A DNA stretch of 39,755 nucleotides. Origin: Parvularculaceae bacterium. Its GTDB lineage: Bacteria > Pseudomonadota > Alphaproteobacteria > Caulobacterales > Parvularculaceae. A model generated the notes under the pieces. That model had not been told where the DNA came from and did not search any database. It worked only from the letters and a program-made list of their open reading frames with translations. The translations under genes were made by a program, and so were the position numbers. Below, piece by piece: positions 16,129 to 24,959 of the stretch (position 1 is the stretch's first letter; the number at the start of each line of letters is the position of its first letter). Where the stretch lies: the NCBI GenBank assembly GCA_013215175.1, contig JABSRH010000004.1:1-39755 (forward strand), written 5' to 3'.

Positions 16129-17618
16129 TCAACCTCGGCGACAGCCAGCACAGCCTTCACACATGCCCGCCAACGCTTAAGACGGCGCGCGCGCTCATCG
16201 TCGGCCATCTCGGGTGCGAACGAACGATCCATCGCCAACCCGTCTGAGATCGCCTCCAGCGACGAGAACACGCCAGCTTGCAAGAACGCAAGGTACGCGG
16301 CCCCTAGCGCCGTCGTCTCCAGGACCTGTGGCCGGTTCACGGGCAGGTCGACAATATCTGAAAGTCGCTGCACGAACCAATCATTGGCCACCATGCCGCC
16401 ATCAACACTAAGGCCAGCCACGTCCAAGCCATCGGCTCTCATCGCCGTCAGCAGATCACCCGTCTGATAGACCACACCTTCAAGCGCCGCGCGCGCTAGC
16501 TCATCCGGCCCGGTTGAACGCGTCATGCCGAAGACGGCCGCGCGCGCATCCGCCGACCAGTGTGGCGCGCCCATGCCGGTGAAGGCAGGCACCATCATCA
16601 CATCCGCATCGGCCTGAGCCCGGGCGGCGCGCTCTGCTGTCTCCGCAGCGTTCTTCAAAATCCGAAGCTCATCGCGCAACCACTGCACAGCGGCACCAGC
16701 GATGAAAATTGATCCCTCCACAGCGTAAGTGGGCTTGCCGTTCACACGATAGGCGACTGTTGAAAGCAATCGGTGGTCGGAACGCTTGATCTCATCGCCT
16801 GTGTTGACAAGCACGAAGCAGCCCGTGCCATAGGTCGCCTTTATGTCGCCCGGCTTGAAGCAAGCTTGGCCGACGGTCGCGCCTTGTTGATCACCCACCA
16901 TCGAGAGGACAGGGATCGCATCGCCAACGAACTCAGCCGTACACATCCCAAAGTCAGCAGCCGAATCCAGTACCTCCGGCAACAGGCTACGCGGCACACC
17001 GTACAACGCCAAAAGCTCGTCATCCCAATCCTGCGCAGCCAGATTGAAGAGGCCCGTTCGGCAAGCATTGGTAGCATCCGTGGCATGGCTCACACCGTCC
17101 GTAAGGCGCCAGAGTAAGAAGGTATCGATAGTGCCCGCTGCAAGCTTGCCAGCTTCGGCCAACGGCCGAGCACCGTCCACATTATCGAGAAGCCAAGCCA
17201 GCTTCGAAGCTGAGAAATAGGGATCGATCAAAAGACCCGTCCGCTCACGCACCAGCTCGGCATGACCAGCATCCGTCAGCTCGCGGCAATATTGCGCTGT
17301 CCGGCGATCTTGCCAGACGATGGCGTTATAGAGCGGCTTACCCGTTTCGCGATCCCACAAGACAATCGTCTCACGTTGGTTGGTAATCCCTACACCAATG
17401 ATTTCGTGACCTGCTGCCTTGGCGGCTTGATAGGCCTCGCGGCTCGTGGCCTGCACCGTCTGCCAAATCGCCTCGGGGTCGTGCTCGACGCGGTCTTCGG
17501 CGGGATAGAGCTGGGGAAACTCTTCCTGCGCCACCGCGAGGCTCGTGCCGTCGGCGGTGAAGACAATGGCACGCGATGATGTGGTGCCCTGATCGATGGC
17601 GAGAATGGCTTGAACCAT
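16125..17618 (-). CDS. glpK: Glycerol kinase
   Basis: ILAIDQGTTSSRAIVF, GVGITNQRETIVLWDRETGKPLYNAIVWQDRRT, ATYGTGCFVLVNTGD; full-length FGGY kinase. Confidence 0.95.
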   Translation of the reverse strand: MVQAILAIDQGTTSSRAIVFTADGTSLAVAQEEFPQLYPAEDRVEHDPEAIWQTVQATSREAYQAAKAAGHEIIGVGITNQRETIVLWDRETGKPLYNAIVWQDRRTAQYCRELTDAGHAELVRERTGLLIDPYFSASKLAWLLDNVDGARPLAEAGKLAAGTIDTFLLWRLTDGVSHATDATNACRTGLFNLAAQDWDDELLALYGVPRSLLPEVLDSAADFGMCTAEFVGDAIPVLSMVGDQQGATVGQACFKPGDIKATYGTGCFVLVNTGDEIKRSDHRLLSTVAYRVNGKPTYAVEGSIFIAGAAVQWLRDELRILKNAAETAERAARAQADADVMMVPAFTGMGAPHWSADARAAVFGMTRSTGPDELARAALEGVVYQTGDLLTAMRADGLDVAGLSVDGGMVANDWFVQRLSDIVDLPVNRPQVLETTALGAAYLAFLQAGVFSSLEAISDGLAMDRSFAPEMADDERARRLKRWRACVKAVLAVAEVD

Positions 17619-17698
17619 GGGATCCTCCTAGACTGTGCGGCGGTGACGCTCTTTTTCTATGCCTGCAGGTGTCCCATATTCTGAGCAGGAGGTCACGG

Positions 17699-18142
17699 AT
17701 GATCCGCATTCTTTACGATGGCGAATGCCCCTTTTGTGCAGGCTATGTCCGCTTCAACCGCCTTCGCCAACGGCTTGGTGAGGTCGAGTTGATCGATGCG
17801 CGCGAGGCCACAGAGCTGGTGGAGGCCTATGCTGCCAAGGGCCACGACATCGATGAGAGCTTCATCGTCGACACCGGCGGGACGATCCTAAGCCACGGCG
17901 CCGCGATGGCCTTCATCCACGCGAACCTGTCACCGGGCTGGACGGGACTTCCGTTGTTGGCCAACGAAAAACTTCTGCAAACGGTCTATCCGTCGCTGAG
18001 AGCCATGCGAAACGGTGCGCTCCACCTGCTCGGCGTCTCAAAGATTCGCGCGGCGCGCCAACCATTGGAGGCGAGGGCGGACTTTGAGGAAGAGCCCATA
18101 ACCCCAGTTGAGAAAGGCATGGCTCGGACCGAAACGCCCTAG
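17699..18142 (+). CDS. DCC1-like thiol-disulfide oxidoreductase (DUF393)
   Basis: MIRILYDGECPFCAGYVRFNRLRQRLG; SD (agcaggaggt) upstream of ATG 17699. The ORF-track start at 17576 is too early. Confidence 0.85.
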   Translation: MIRILYDGECPFCAGYVRFNRLRQRLGEVELIDAREATELVEAYAAKGHDIDESFIVDTGGTILSHGAAMAFIHANLSPGWTGLPLLANEKLLQTVYPSLRAMRNGALHLLGVSKIRAARQPLEARADFEEEPITPVEKGMARTETP

Positions 18143-18403
18143 AGCCGCCATAAAGCCGAGGCCTGGCACCCGAGCATAGGCCTCGGTGAACGCCCTTGCT
18201 CCGTCCACCACCTCTCCTGACGGCAGGCGAGCGTGAAACCGCGCCATCAAGACCTCACGATCAATCGGACACGAGATAGGTGCGTCAGGGTCGGCTACAT
18301 TTTCAAACGCCAGCCGGTCACGTCGATCGAGCCTTCGCAACAGCGAAATCTCACGCACGCAGAGCGGACACGAACCATCGAAAAAAATAGTCACTTCGGC
18401 CAT
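18038..18403 (-). CDS. DCC1-like thiol-disulfide oxidoreductase (DUF393)
   Basis: MAEVTIFFDGSCPLCVREISLLRRLDRRDRLAFENVADPD; probable start at 18403. The 3' end overlaps the convergent DUF393 gene. Confidence 0.82.
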   Translation of the reverse strand: MAEVTIFFDGSCPLCVREISLLRRLDRRDRLAFENVADPDAPISCPIDREVLMARFHARLPSGEVVDGARAFTEAYARVPGLGFMAALGRFGPSHAFLNWGYGLFLKVRPRLQWLARRANL

Positions 18404-18550
18404 GCCGCCGATATGGCATCGCCGATCCTTCTGCGCCAGTGGGCAGATGCGCACGATGGCAAAACGCCTTGGCGCATGCGGGTTTCATGGCTTATCAACG
18501 CCCCAGGAAACGGTGCTCAAGCCGTGATTTTTCGATCCAAGGGAGGATCC

Positions 18551-20047
18551 ATGCGCGAAATTTTGCACTTCGTGAATGGCGAACGCGTTGCACTCACCGG
18601 CCAACGTCGGAGCGACATCTTCAACCCCAACACCGGCCAAGTTCAGGCGCAAGCTGCTCTGGGTACAGCGGATGACCTTGGCACCGCGGTTGCGGCGGCG
18701 CGCGCCGCTCAACCCGGTTGGGCCGCAACGAACCCCCAGAAGCGAGCACGGGTCCTATTCAACTTCAAGCAGCTGCTTGAAGACAACATGGACGAGTTGG
18801 CCGAACTCTTATCCTCCGAGCACGGCAAAGTGGTGGCCGATAGTCGTGGCGACGTGCAGCGCGGCCTAGAGGTCATCGAATTCGCTTGCGGCATCCCTCA
18901 TCTTCTCAAGGGCGAGTACACGGAGAATGCAGGCGGCGGCATCGACGTCTATTCCATGCGGCAACCGCTAGGGGTCTGCGCCGGCATCACGCCGTTCAAC
19001 TTCCCCGCCATGATCCCGATGTGGATGTTCGGCGTCGCCATCGCGTGTGGCAACACGTTCATCCTCAAGCCGTCAGAGAAAGATCCATCCGTGCCCGTGA
19101 GGCTCGCTGAGCTCATGATGGAAGCAGGCGCACCGGCAGGCGTTTTGAATGTTGTGCACGGCGATAAGGAGGTCGTTGACGCGATCCTTCACCACCCTGA
19201 CATTTCAGCCGTCAGCTTTGTGGGATCCTCCGACATCGCCCAATATGTCTACGCCACCGGCACCGCCAATGGTAAGCGCGTGCAGGCCATGGGCGGCGCG
19301 AAGAACCACGGCATCATCCTGCCCGACGCCGACATGGAGCAGACCGTCAAAGATATGGTCGGCGCCGCTTACGGCTCCGCCGGCGAGCGGTGCATGGCGC
19401 TGCCCGTGGCTGTTCCTGTTGGGAAGAAGACCGCTGACACCTTCGTGGAGATGATGACGGAGGAAGTAGGTAAACTGAATATTGGTGTGTCAACCGATCC
19501 CGACGCTCACTACGGGCCCGTCGTTTCCGCTGCGCATCGCCAGCGTATTGAGCAGTACATTGCCATGGGCGTGGAAGAGGGCGCCTCGCTTCTCATCGAT
19601 GGCCGAGGCATGACCCTGCAAGGCCACGAAGAGGGCTTCTTCATCGGCCCCTCGCTCTTCGACAATGTGAAGCCGGATATGCAAAGCTATCGCGATGAAA
19701 TCTTCGGCCCTGTTCTTCAGGTGGTCCGGGCCGAGACAGCAGAAGAAGCTATCGCTCTGCCTTCGAACCATCAGTACGGCAATGGTGTGGCGATCTTCAC
19801 CCGTGACGGCAACGCCGCGCGTGAGTTCGCCCGCAACGTCAATGTTGGCATGGTGGGCATCAATGTTCCGATTCCGGTACCCGTCTCTTACCACACCTTT
19901 GGCGGCTGGAAGCGCTCAGCGTTTGGCGACATCAACCAGCATGGCCCCGAGGGCGTTCGCTTCTGGACCAAGGTGAAGACGGTGACGCAACGTTGGCCAT
20001 CAGGCAGCGTCAGTGATCAGAGCTTTATCATTCCGACCATGCAGTAG
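18551..20047 (+). CDS. mmsA: CoA-acylating methylmalonate-semialdehyde dehydrogenase
   Basis: MREILHFVNGERV start; VCAGITPFNFPAMIPMWMFGVAIACGNTFILKPSEKDPS and GSAGERCMALPVAVPVG (catalytic Cys) motifs. Confidence 0.93.
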   Translation: MREILHFVNGERVALTGQRRSDIFNPNTGQVQAQAALGTADDLGTAVAAARAAQPGWAATNPQKRARVLFNFKQLLEDNMDELAELLSSEHGKVVADSRGDVQRGLEVIEFACGIPHLLKGEYTENAGGGIDVYSMRQPLGVCAGITPFNFPAMIPMWMFGVAIACGNTFILKPSEKDPSVPVRLAELMMEAGAPAGVLNVVHGDKEVVDAILHHPDISAVSFVGSSDIAQYVYATGTANGKRVQAMGGAKNHGIILPDADMEQTVKDMVGAAYGSAGERCMALPVAVPVGKKTADTFVEMMTEEVGKLNIGVSTDPDAHYGPVVSAAHRQRIEQYIAMGVEEGASLLIDGRGMTLQGHEEGFFIGPSLFDNVKPDMQSYRDEIFGPVLQVVRAETAEEAIALPSNHQYGNGVAIFTRDGNAAREFARNVNVGMVGINVPIPVPVSYHTFGGWKRSAFGDINQHGPEGVRFWTKVKTVTQRWPSGSVSDQSFIIPTMQ

Positions 20048-20056
20048 GACTGAGCG

Positions 20057-21202
20057 ATGACCGTACTGACTGACGAACAGAACCTCATCATCGAGACCGC
20101 CAAGGGCTACACCGATGACAAACTCCGCCCCAACGCATCGCGCTGGGAGCAAGAAAAGCAAATGTCACGCGAGGTCTTCGAAGAGCTTGGCGAGCTCGGC
20201 TTCGGCGGCATCTACGCTGGAGAAGACGTGGGCGGATCATCGCTGTCGCGCCTCGACGCGGTGCTGATTTTCGAACAGCTGTCCAAGGGTTGCGTGAGCC
20301 ACGCCACGTTCTTGTCGATCCACAACATGGTCACCTGGATGGTGGACACCTTCGCCTCAGATAAATTGCGCCAGGCGTTCGCGCCAAAGATGACGGCTTG
20401 CTCGCTGATCGGCAGCTACTGCCTGACAGAACCGGGGGCGGGATCCGACGCGGCGAGCCTGAAGACCACGGCAAAGCGCGACGGCGACAGCTACGTACTG
20501 AACGGCTCGAAGATTTTCATCTCCGGTGCCGGCTTTTCGGACGTGTACATCGTCATGGCGCGCACCGGCGATGCCGGCCCCAAGGGCGTCAGCTGTTTCC
20601 TGGTAGAAAAAGACGCGCCCGGCCTCAGCTTTGGCAAGAACGAGCACAAGATGGGCTGGAGCGCTCAGCCCACGCGCATGGTGATGTTCGACGATTGCCG
20701 CATCCCAGCCACCCATCGTCTGGGTGAGGAAGGTGAGGGGTTCACCTTCGCCATGAAGGGCCTCGACGGCGGGCGCCTGAACATTGCGGCGGCATCGCTT
20801 GGCGGCGCCAGTGAAGCCTTGGACCGAGCCTTGGACTACGCCCAAGAGCGCACACAATTCGGCACACGGATCGCAGACTTCCAGGCCACACAGTTCAAAC
20901 TCGCCGACATGGCCATCGAGCTCGAAGCCGCAAGACAACTGCTCTACAGCGCAGCGACCAAGCTTGACTCCGCTGATCCGAGCGCATCGTCGGCTTGCGC
21001 CATGGCCAAGCGATTTGTCACCGACACAGGATCAAAGGTGGCAAACGATGCCCTCCAGATCCACGGCGGCTACGGCTATCTCTCCGAGTACGAAGTGGAA
21101 CGAATCGTCCGCGATCTTCGGGTCCATCAAATCCTCGAAGGTACCAACGAGATCATGCGCGTCATCGTCTCGCGCAAGCTGCTGAACGACAACCGGAGGT
21201 AA
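20057..21202 (+). CDS. Acyl-CoA dehydrogenase (likely isobutyryl-CoA dehydrogenase from context)
   Basis: CLTEPGAGSDAASLKT, GSKIFISGAG, QIHGGYGYLSEYEVERIVRDLRVHQILEGTNEIMR; located between mmsA and mmsB. Confidence 0.92.
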   Translation: MTVLTDEQNLIIETAKGYTDDKLRPNASRWEQEKQMSREVFEELGELGFGGIYAGEDVGGSSLSRLDAVLIFEQLSKGCVSHATFLSIHNMVTWMVDTFASDKLRQAFAPKMTACSLIGSYCLTEPGAGSDAASLKTTAKRDGDSYVLNGSKIFISGAGFSDVYIVMARTGDAGPKGVSCFLVEKDAPGLSFGKNEHKMGWSAQPTRMVMFDDCRIPATHRLGEEGEGFTFAMKGLDGGRLNIAAASLGGASEALDRALDYAQERTQFGTRIADFQATQFKLADMAIELEAARQLLYSAATKLDSADPSASSACAMAKRFVTDTGSKVANDALQIHGGYGYLSEYEVERIVRDLRVHQILEGTNEIMRVIVSRKLLNDNRR

Positions 21203-21206
21203 GATC

Positions 21207-22103
21207 ATGGCACAGACTGTTCTCTTCGTAGGCCTCGGCAACATGGGCTCAGGCATGGCCGCCAACCTTTTGAAGGCGGGCTTTCGCGTTTTGGCTTGCG
21301 ACCTTAACCCTGAGGCTGTCGATGCGCTGGTCGAGCAGGGCGCCACCGCCGTTTCCTCCCTCCCAGAGCTCGATGCATCCTCCGTGGACGTGATGATCAC
21401 CATGCTGCCGAAGGGCGAGCACGTGGCCAACGTCTACATGAAAGACTCGCCACAGTCGCTGCCCAAAGGCACGCTGATGATCGATTGCTCCACGATCGAC
21501 GTGGAGACGGCTCGCAACCTAGGCGAGGGCGCCACGGAGCGCGGCTATCCCGCTGTCGATGCGCCGGTGTCAGGCGGCGTTGCAGCAGCTCAAGCTGGTA
21601 CACTGACGTTTATGGTGGGGGGCGAAGCGGAACACTTTGAGCGTGCGAAGCCTGTCCTGCGAGCGATGGGCAAAAACATCTTCCACGCCGGCGGGCACGG
21701 CAACGGTCAAGTCGCAAAGATCGCCAACAACATGCTGCTCGCGATCTCGATGATCGGCACTTGCGAAGCGTTCAACCTGGCCGAAAAACTCGGCCTCGAC
21801 GCCCAAACCTTCTTCGACATTTCGTCCAAAGCATCCGGCCAGTGCTGGTCCATGACCAGCTATTGCCCAGCCCCCGGCCCGGTGGAGACCGCCCCATCGA
21901 ACCGCGACTACGCCCCAGGTTTCGCCGTCCCGATGATGCTCAAAGACCTGGGCCTTGCCGCCGATGCCGCCACAGGCGTTGGCGCCACCATCCCCTTAGG
22001 CGATCACGCCAAAGCCATCTACGAGGCGGCTCTCGCCAACCATCCGGACAAGGATTTTTCAGTGATCCTACCGATGCTCCGCCAAGGTGAGTTGGCGTCT
22101 TAG
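21207..22103 (+). CDS. mmsB: 3-hydroxyisobutyrate dehydrogenase
   Basis: VLFVGLGNMGSGMAANLLKAGFRV, DAPVSGGVAAAQAGTLTFMVGG, GHGNGQVAKIANNMLLAISM. Confidence 0.92.
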   Translation: MAQTVLFVGLGNMGSGMAANLLKAGFRVLACDLNPEAVDALVEQGATAVSSLPELDASSVDVMITMLPKGEHVANVYMKDSPQSLPKGTLMIDCSTIDVETARNLGEGATERGYPAVDAPVSGGVAAAQAGTLTFMVGGEAEHFERAKPVLRAMGKNIFHAGGHGNGQVAKIANNMLLAISMIGTCEAFNLAEKLGLDAQTFFDISSKASGQCWSMTSYCPAPGPVETAPSNRDYAPGFAVPMMLKDLGLAADAATGVGATIPLGDHAKAIYEAALANHPDKDFSVILPMLRQGELAS

Positions 22104-22574
22104 CTACTCACCGCTTAAGGGTGCACCGTTGAAGATGACTTTCCACAACTTCAGGCCACCATCCGCCTGGCGCTGAAAGGTAAGAACGTTCTTCGTCTCA
22201 AAGGGGTAGGCGTTGGGGTCGCCATCGGGCTGAGCGGTCCCAACAACACGGCCCTGCACCACCACAACATCCGTGAACGACGTAAGCTCAACGATCTCGT
22301 GCTTCATGTCGAGCTGCACGCCTTGGCTAGCCTCCGCCAGGTGTTGGCGAATGGCTTCATGCCCTCGCACCTCAACAACATCCGGAGGCAGAATAACAGC
22401 ATCAACCGTATAGTTCTCAAGGTGCTCCTCTGGCGTCAGGGATTGGTTATCCAGATCGGCCAGAATGCGCAGCACTTGTTCCCGGTCGTCTACCAGAGGC
22501 GCCACACTCGTTTGGCACCCGGCGATGGCCATGATTGAAAACAACAGAACGCCAGTAAAACGACGCAACACCAT
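22104..22574 (-). CDS. SnoaL/NTF2-like putative lipoprotein
   Basis: VLRRFTGVLLFSIMAIAGCQ lipobox; NTF2-like pattern (EQVLRILADLDNQSLTPEEHLENYTVDAVILPPD). Confidence 0.65.
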   Translation of the reverse strand: MVLRRFTGVLLFSIMAIAGCQTSVAPLVDDREQVLRILADLDNQSLTPEEHLENYTVDAVILPPDVVEVRGHEAIRQHLAEASQGVQLDMKHEIVELTSFTDVVVVQGRVVGTAQPDGDPNAYPFETKNVLTFQRQADGGLKLWKVIFNGAPLSGE

Positions 22575-22739
22575 AGGCCCACCTCTCACGCAACGCTGAC
22601 CCTTGAGACAATCCAGAAACAGAAAGCCTCAACCGCCTAGCAACCCACCACGAGAAGGTCCGTGGGTCCAGCGTCAGAGCATTGCAACCCGCAGCGCCAG
22701 CTCGCTAGGCTCGCCGTTTAGCAACTCAAGAGCTCACAC

Positions 22740-23447
22740 ATGGGGTTCAATCTTCAGCTCACGGCATTCTCACAGCAACCTGATATCGAGGGGCTGAGAA
22801 ATGCGGGCATCAAGGGACAGTGGCGAGTCTTCGCCGCTCCAGACCAATCGGCTTGGCTGATGGACTTCTCTTACAGCGCCAAGGAGCCTGGGCCCGCCTT
22901 TTGGGACGCCGCCGCCTTCCTGACCGCGGAGAAACTGCCACCGGTCAACGAGCTGCCAGACCTGGACAGGGAAATGAGCGAGCTGCTCGCCGACTTAGCG
23001 TACGGCGCGGCGTTACTGAGCGAAGCTGCGAACGCCCCATGCTTCACGTGCTTGAGCAATGACGAAGCCATGGACGCAGCCGCCATCGCGAACCAGGGCC
23101 AAATCGTCGAAATGGCCGCCATCCACCAACAGAACGAGACCATTGACGAGCGAAAATACCATGACCGGCTCATCGCACACATCTTCGAGAACGGCGAGGC
23201 TAGCCAGGAAGTCCTCACAGACCTCGTCGTGGTGGATGATGGCAAAATAATGTACGTAGACGAACAAGTCATCGAAAATTACCATATCAACGCGCTCAGC
23301 GATCGCATGCTCGAAAAATTCCTCCGCCAACGGATCCCAGCCTTCGAGGACAACTACAAAGACCCCAAAGACTGGAACTGGCCACTCCTAGCCGCTCACC
23401 CCGAGACGCCAAAGCAGGGCTTCTTCGGGCGGTTGTTCGGCCGATGA
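22740..23447 (+). CDS. Hypothetical protein
   Basis: 235-aa ORF of acidic composition with coding-like usage; no family recognised. Confidence 0.6.
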   Translation: MGFNLQLTAFSQQPDIEGLRNAGIKGQWRVFAAPDQSAWLMDFSYSAKEPGPAFWDAAAFLTAEKLPPVNELPDLDREMSELLADLAYGAALLSEAANAPCFTCLSNDEAMDAAAIANQGQIVEMAAIHQQNETIDERKYHDRLIAHIFENGEASQEVLTDLVVVDDGKIMYVDEQVIENYHINALSDRMLEKFLRQRIPAFEDNYKDPKDWNWPLLAAHPETPKQGFFGRLFGR

Positions 23448-23566
23448 CGGAGAAAGTGGTGCGTTAGGCCCTGAGCACCACCGCGCACAAAACTCTCTTC
23501 GCACAATTTGCATTGTCGCAAGGCGCTGCAGTTAGTGGCCTTCAACGCGAACCTGCCTTCACGTTG

Positions 23567-23587
23567 AATTCATGTTTTACATGAATT
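23567..23587. promoter_or_regulatory. Perfect 9-bp inverted repeat AATTCATGT-TTT-ACATGAATT, candidate operator
   Basis: Read directly; lies immediately upstream of the DUF2975/HTH pair in an AT-rich stretch. Confidence 0.6.
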
Positions 23588-23592
23588 TCTAA

Positions 23593-24114
23593 ATGCAGGA
23601 GATGCACTTGTTGAGTCGCGGATACTTGAACTTGACCGTCGTGCTGGCGTTGATCGCAGCCTTGGTCTCCATCGCCTACCTCGGACAGTTGATGATGGTT
23701 CGAGAGCCAGATTCCTGGGCGCGGACCACACCAATCGAGTGGTGGGGCAAAGTTCTCACATCAGCGACGGAGCGAGCATTCTTGGTGCTCTGTTGCGTTA
23801 TGGGACTGTCCGTTTTGTTCTCTGTCCGGAAGGTTGGACTCATGTCAGGTGCCGTAAGCCATCGACTTGGATGGCTAAGCCTTGGGCTGCTCGGGACTGG
23901 TCTTGCCAGGTTGGGAACCTCTCTGTTCTATGCTCCCCTTTATGTAGGCCTGAGTCAGAATGGATTGTTTGGCGGCTGGGAGTGGGTCAGCCTCGTTTTG
24001 CAAAAGTCTCAAGTGTCCTTACTGCCAATCCTCATGGCAGCAGTTATCGCGGTTATGGCACGTGCGCTGAAATTAGCTGATGAAGCGCGGTCTGAGAACG
24101 CCGAGTTCGTCTAG
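23593..24114 (+). CDS. DUF2975-like four-TM membrane protein
   Basis: Four hydrophobic segments; overlaps a YozG-type HTH gene, the usual DUF2975 partner. The exact start codon is uncertain (23593, 23602 or TTG at 23608). Confidence 0.75.
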   Translation: MQEMHLLSRGYLNLTVVLALIAALVSIAYLGQLMMVREPDSWARTTPIEWWGKVLTSATERAFLVLCCVMGLSVLFSVRKVGLMSGAVSHRLGWLSLGLLGTGLARLGTSLFYAPLYVGLSQNGLFGGWEWVSLVLQKSQVSLLPILMAAVIAVMARALKLADEARSENAEFV

Positions 24115-24314
24115 TGACCATCATTGTACGGCTCGACGTCATGCTCGCGCAGCGAAAAATGACGTCAAAGGCCTTAGCTGCGCGGATTGGTATCGCTGAA
24201 CAGAACTTGTCCAATCTCAGACAGGGAAAGGTCAAGGGTGTCCGGTTCTCGACGCTTGACGCCATTTGTGAGGTTCTGGACTGTCACCCCGGCGACATTA
24301 TCGACCGGGAATAA
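24114..24314 (+). CDS. Cro/C1-type (YozG-like) HTH transcriptional regulator
   Basis: MTIIVRLDVMLAQRKMTSKALAARIGIAEQNLSNLRQGKVKGVRFSTLDAICEVLDCHPGDII; GTG start overlapping the upstream TAG. Confidence 0.9.
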   Translation: MTIIVRLDVMLAQRKMTSKALAARIGIAEQNLSNLRQGKVKGVRFSTLDAICEVLDCHPGDIIDRE

Positions 24315-24410
24315 TCTTGATGGCGTCTGCGCTGCTGCAAGAAATCCCTGCCCGACTTGACGGCCCAGCGCTGAGCGCGCTTCATCCCCCTTCACCTAGA
24401 GGCGCAGGTC

Positions 24411-24959
24411 GTGGTCAAGAAAGACAGCAGGAACATCGCAGATACGTTCTTGTCGATCCGTCCGCGGTTGGCCCGCTTCATCACGCGCCTCGCCTTCTCG
24501 AAGGACGAGGTTGAGGACCTATTGCAGGAGACCTTCCTGAACGCCCACAGAGCCAAGGGCGACGAAGATCTCGATCAGCCGACAGCCTATCTTTACCGTG
24601 TGGCGCGCACTGTCTGTTACAAAAGCAACAATCGTCATGTCGATTTCCTCGCTCGGACCATGGAGGATATCGACGTCGACGCGCTTATGACGGATAGGCC
24701 CGGCGGCACAGAAGTCGTGGAAGACCGTGAAATGCTTGGAAAGCTCCTGGCGTTCGCGGCCAAGATGCCAGCGCGACCGAAAGAGGTGTTCATTATGCGG
24801 CACATTGAGGGACTAAGCCACAAGCAGATCGCTGCGCGCCTCGGCCTTTCGCCAAGCACGGTAGAGAAGCATCTGGCGAAGGCGACCCTTTTGTGCAGCC
24901 AAGAACGTCGGCGATTGGAAGCCGATGCCGAACCATTAGAAGAGCGTGCCGAACGATGA
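24411..24959 (+). CDS. ECF RNA polymerase sigma factor, FecI-like
   Basis: Sigma-70 region 2 (DEVEDLLQETFLNAHR) and region 4 (PARPKEVFIMRHIEGLSHKQIAARLGLSPSTVEKHLAKA). Confidence 0.9.
   Translation: MVKKDSRNIADTFLSIRPRLARFITRLAFSKDEVEDLLQETFLNAHRAKGDEDLDQPTAYLYRVARTVCYKSNNRHVDFLARTMEDIDVDALMTDRPGGTEVVEDREMLGKLLAFAAKMPARPKEVFIMRHIEGLSHKQIAARLGLSPSTVEKHLAKATLLCSQERRRLEADAEPLEERAER

Noticed and set aside
18233-18550. N-terminal extension of mmsA in the ORF track
   Set aside because: Extension lacks homology-like sequence and runs into the opposite DUF393 gene; MREILHFVNGERV at 18551 matches the normal MMSDH start.
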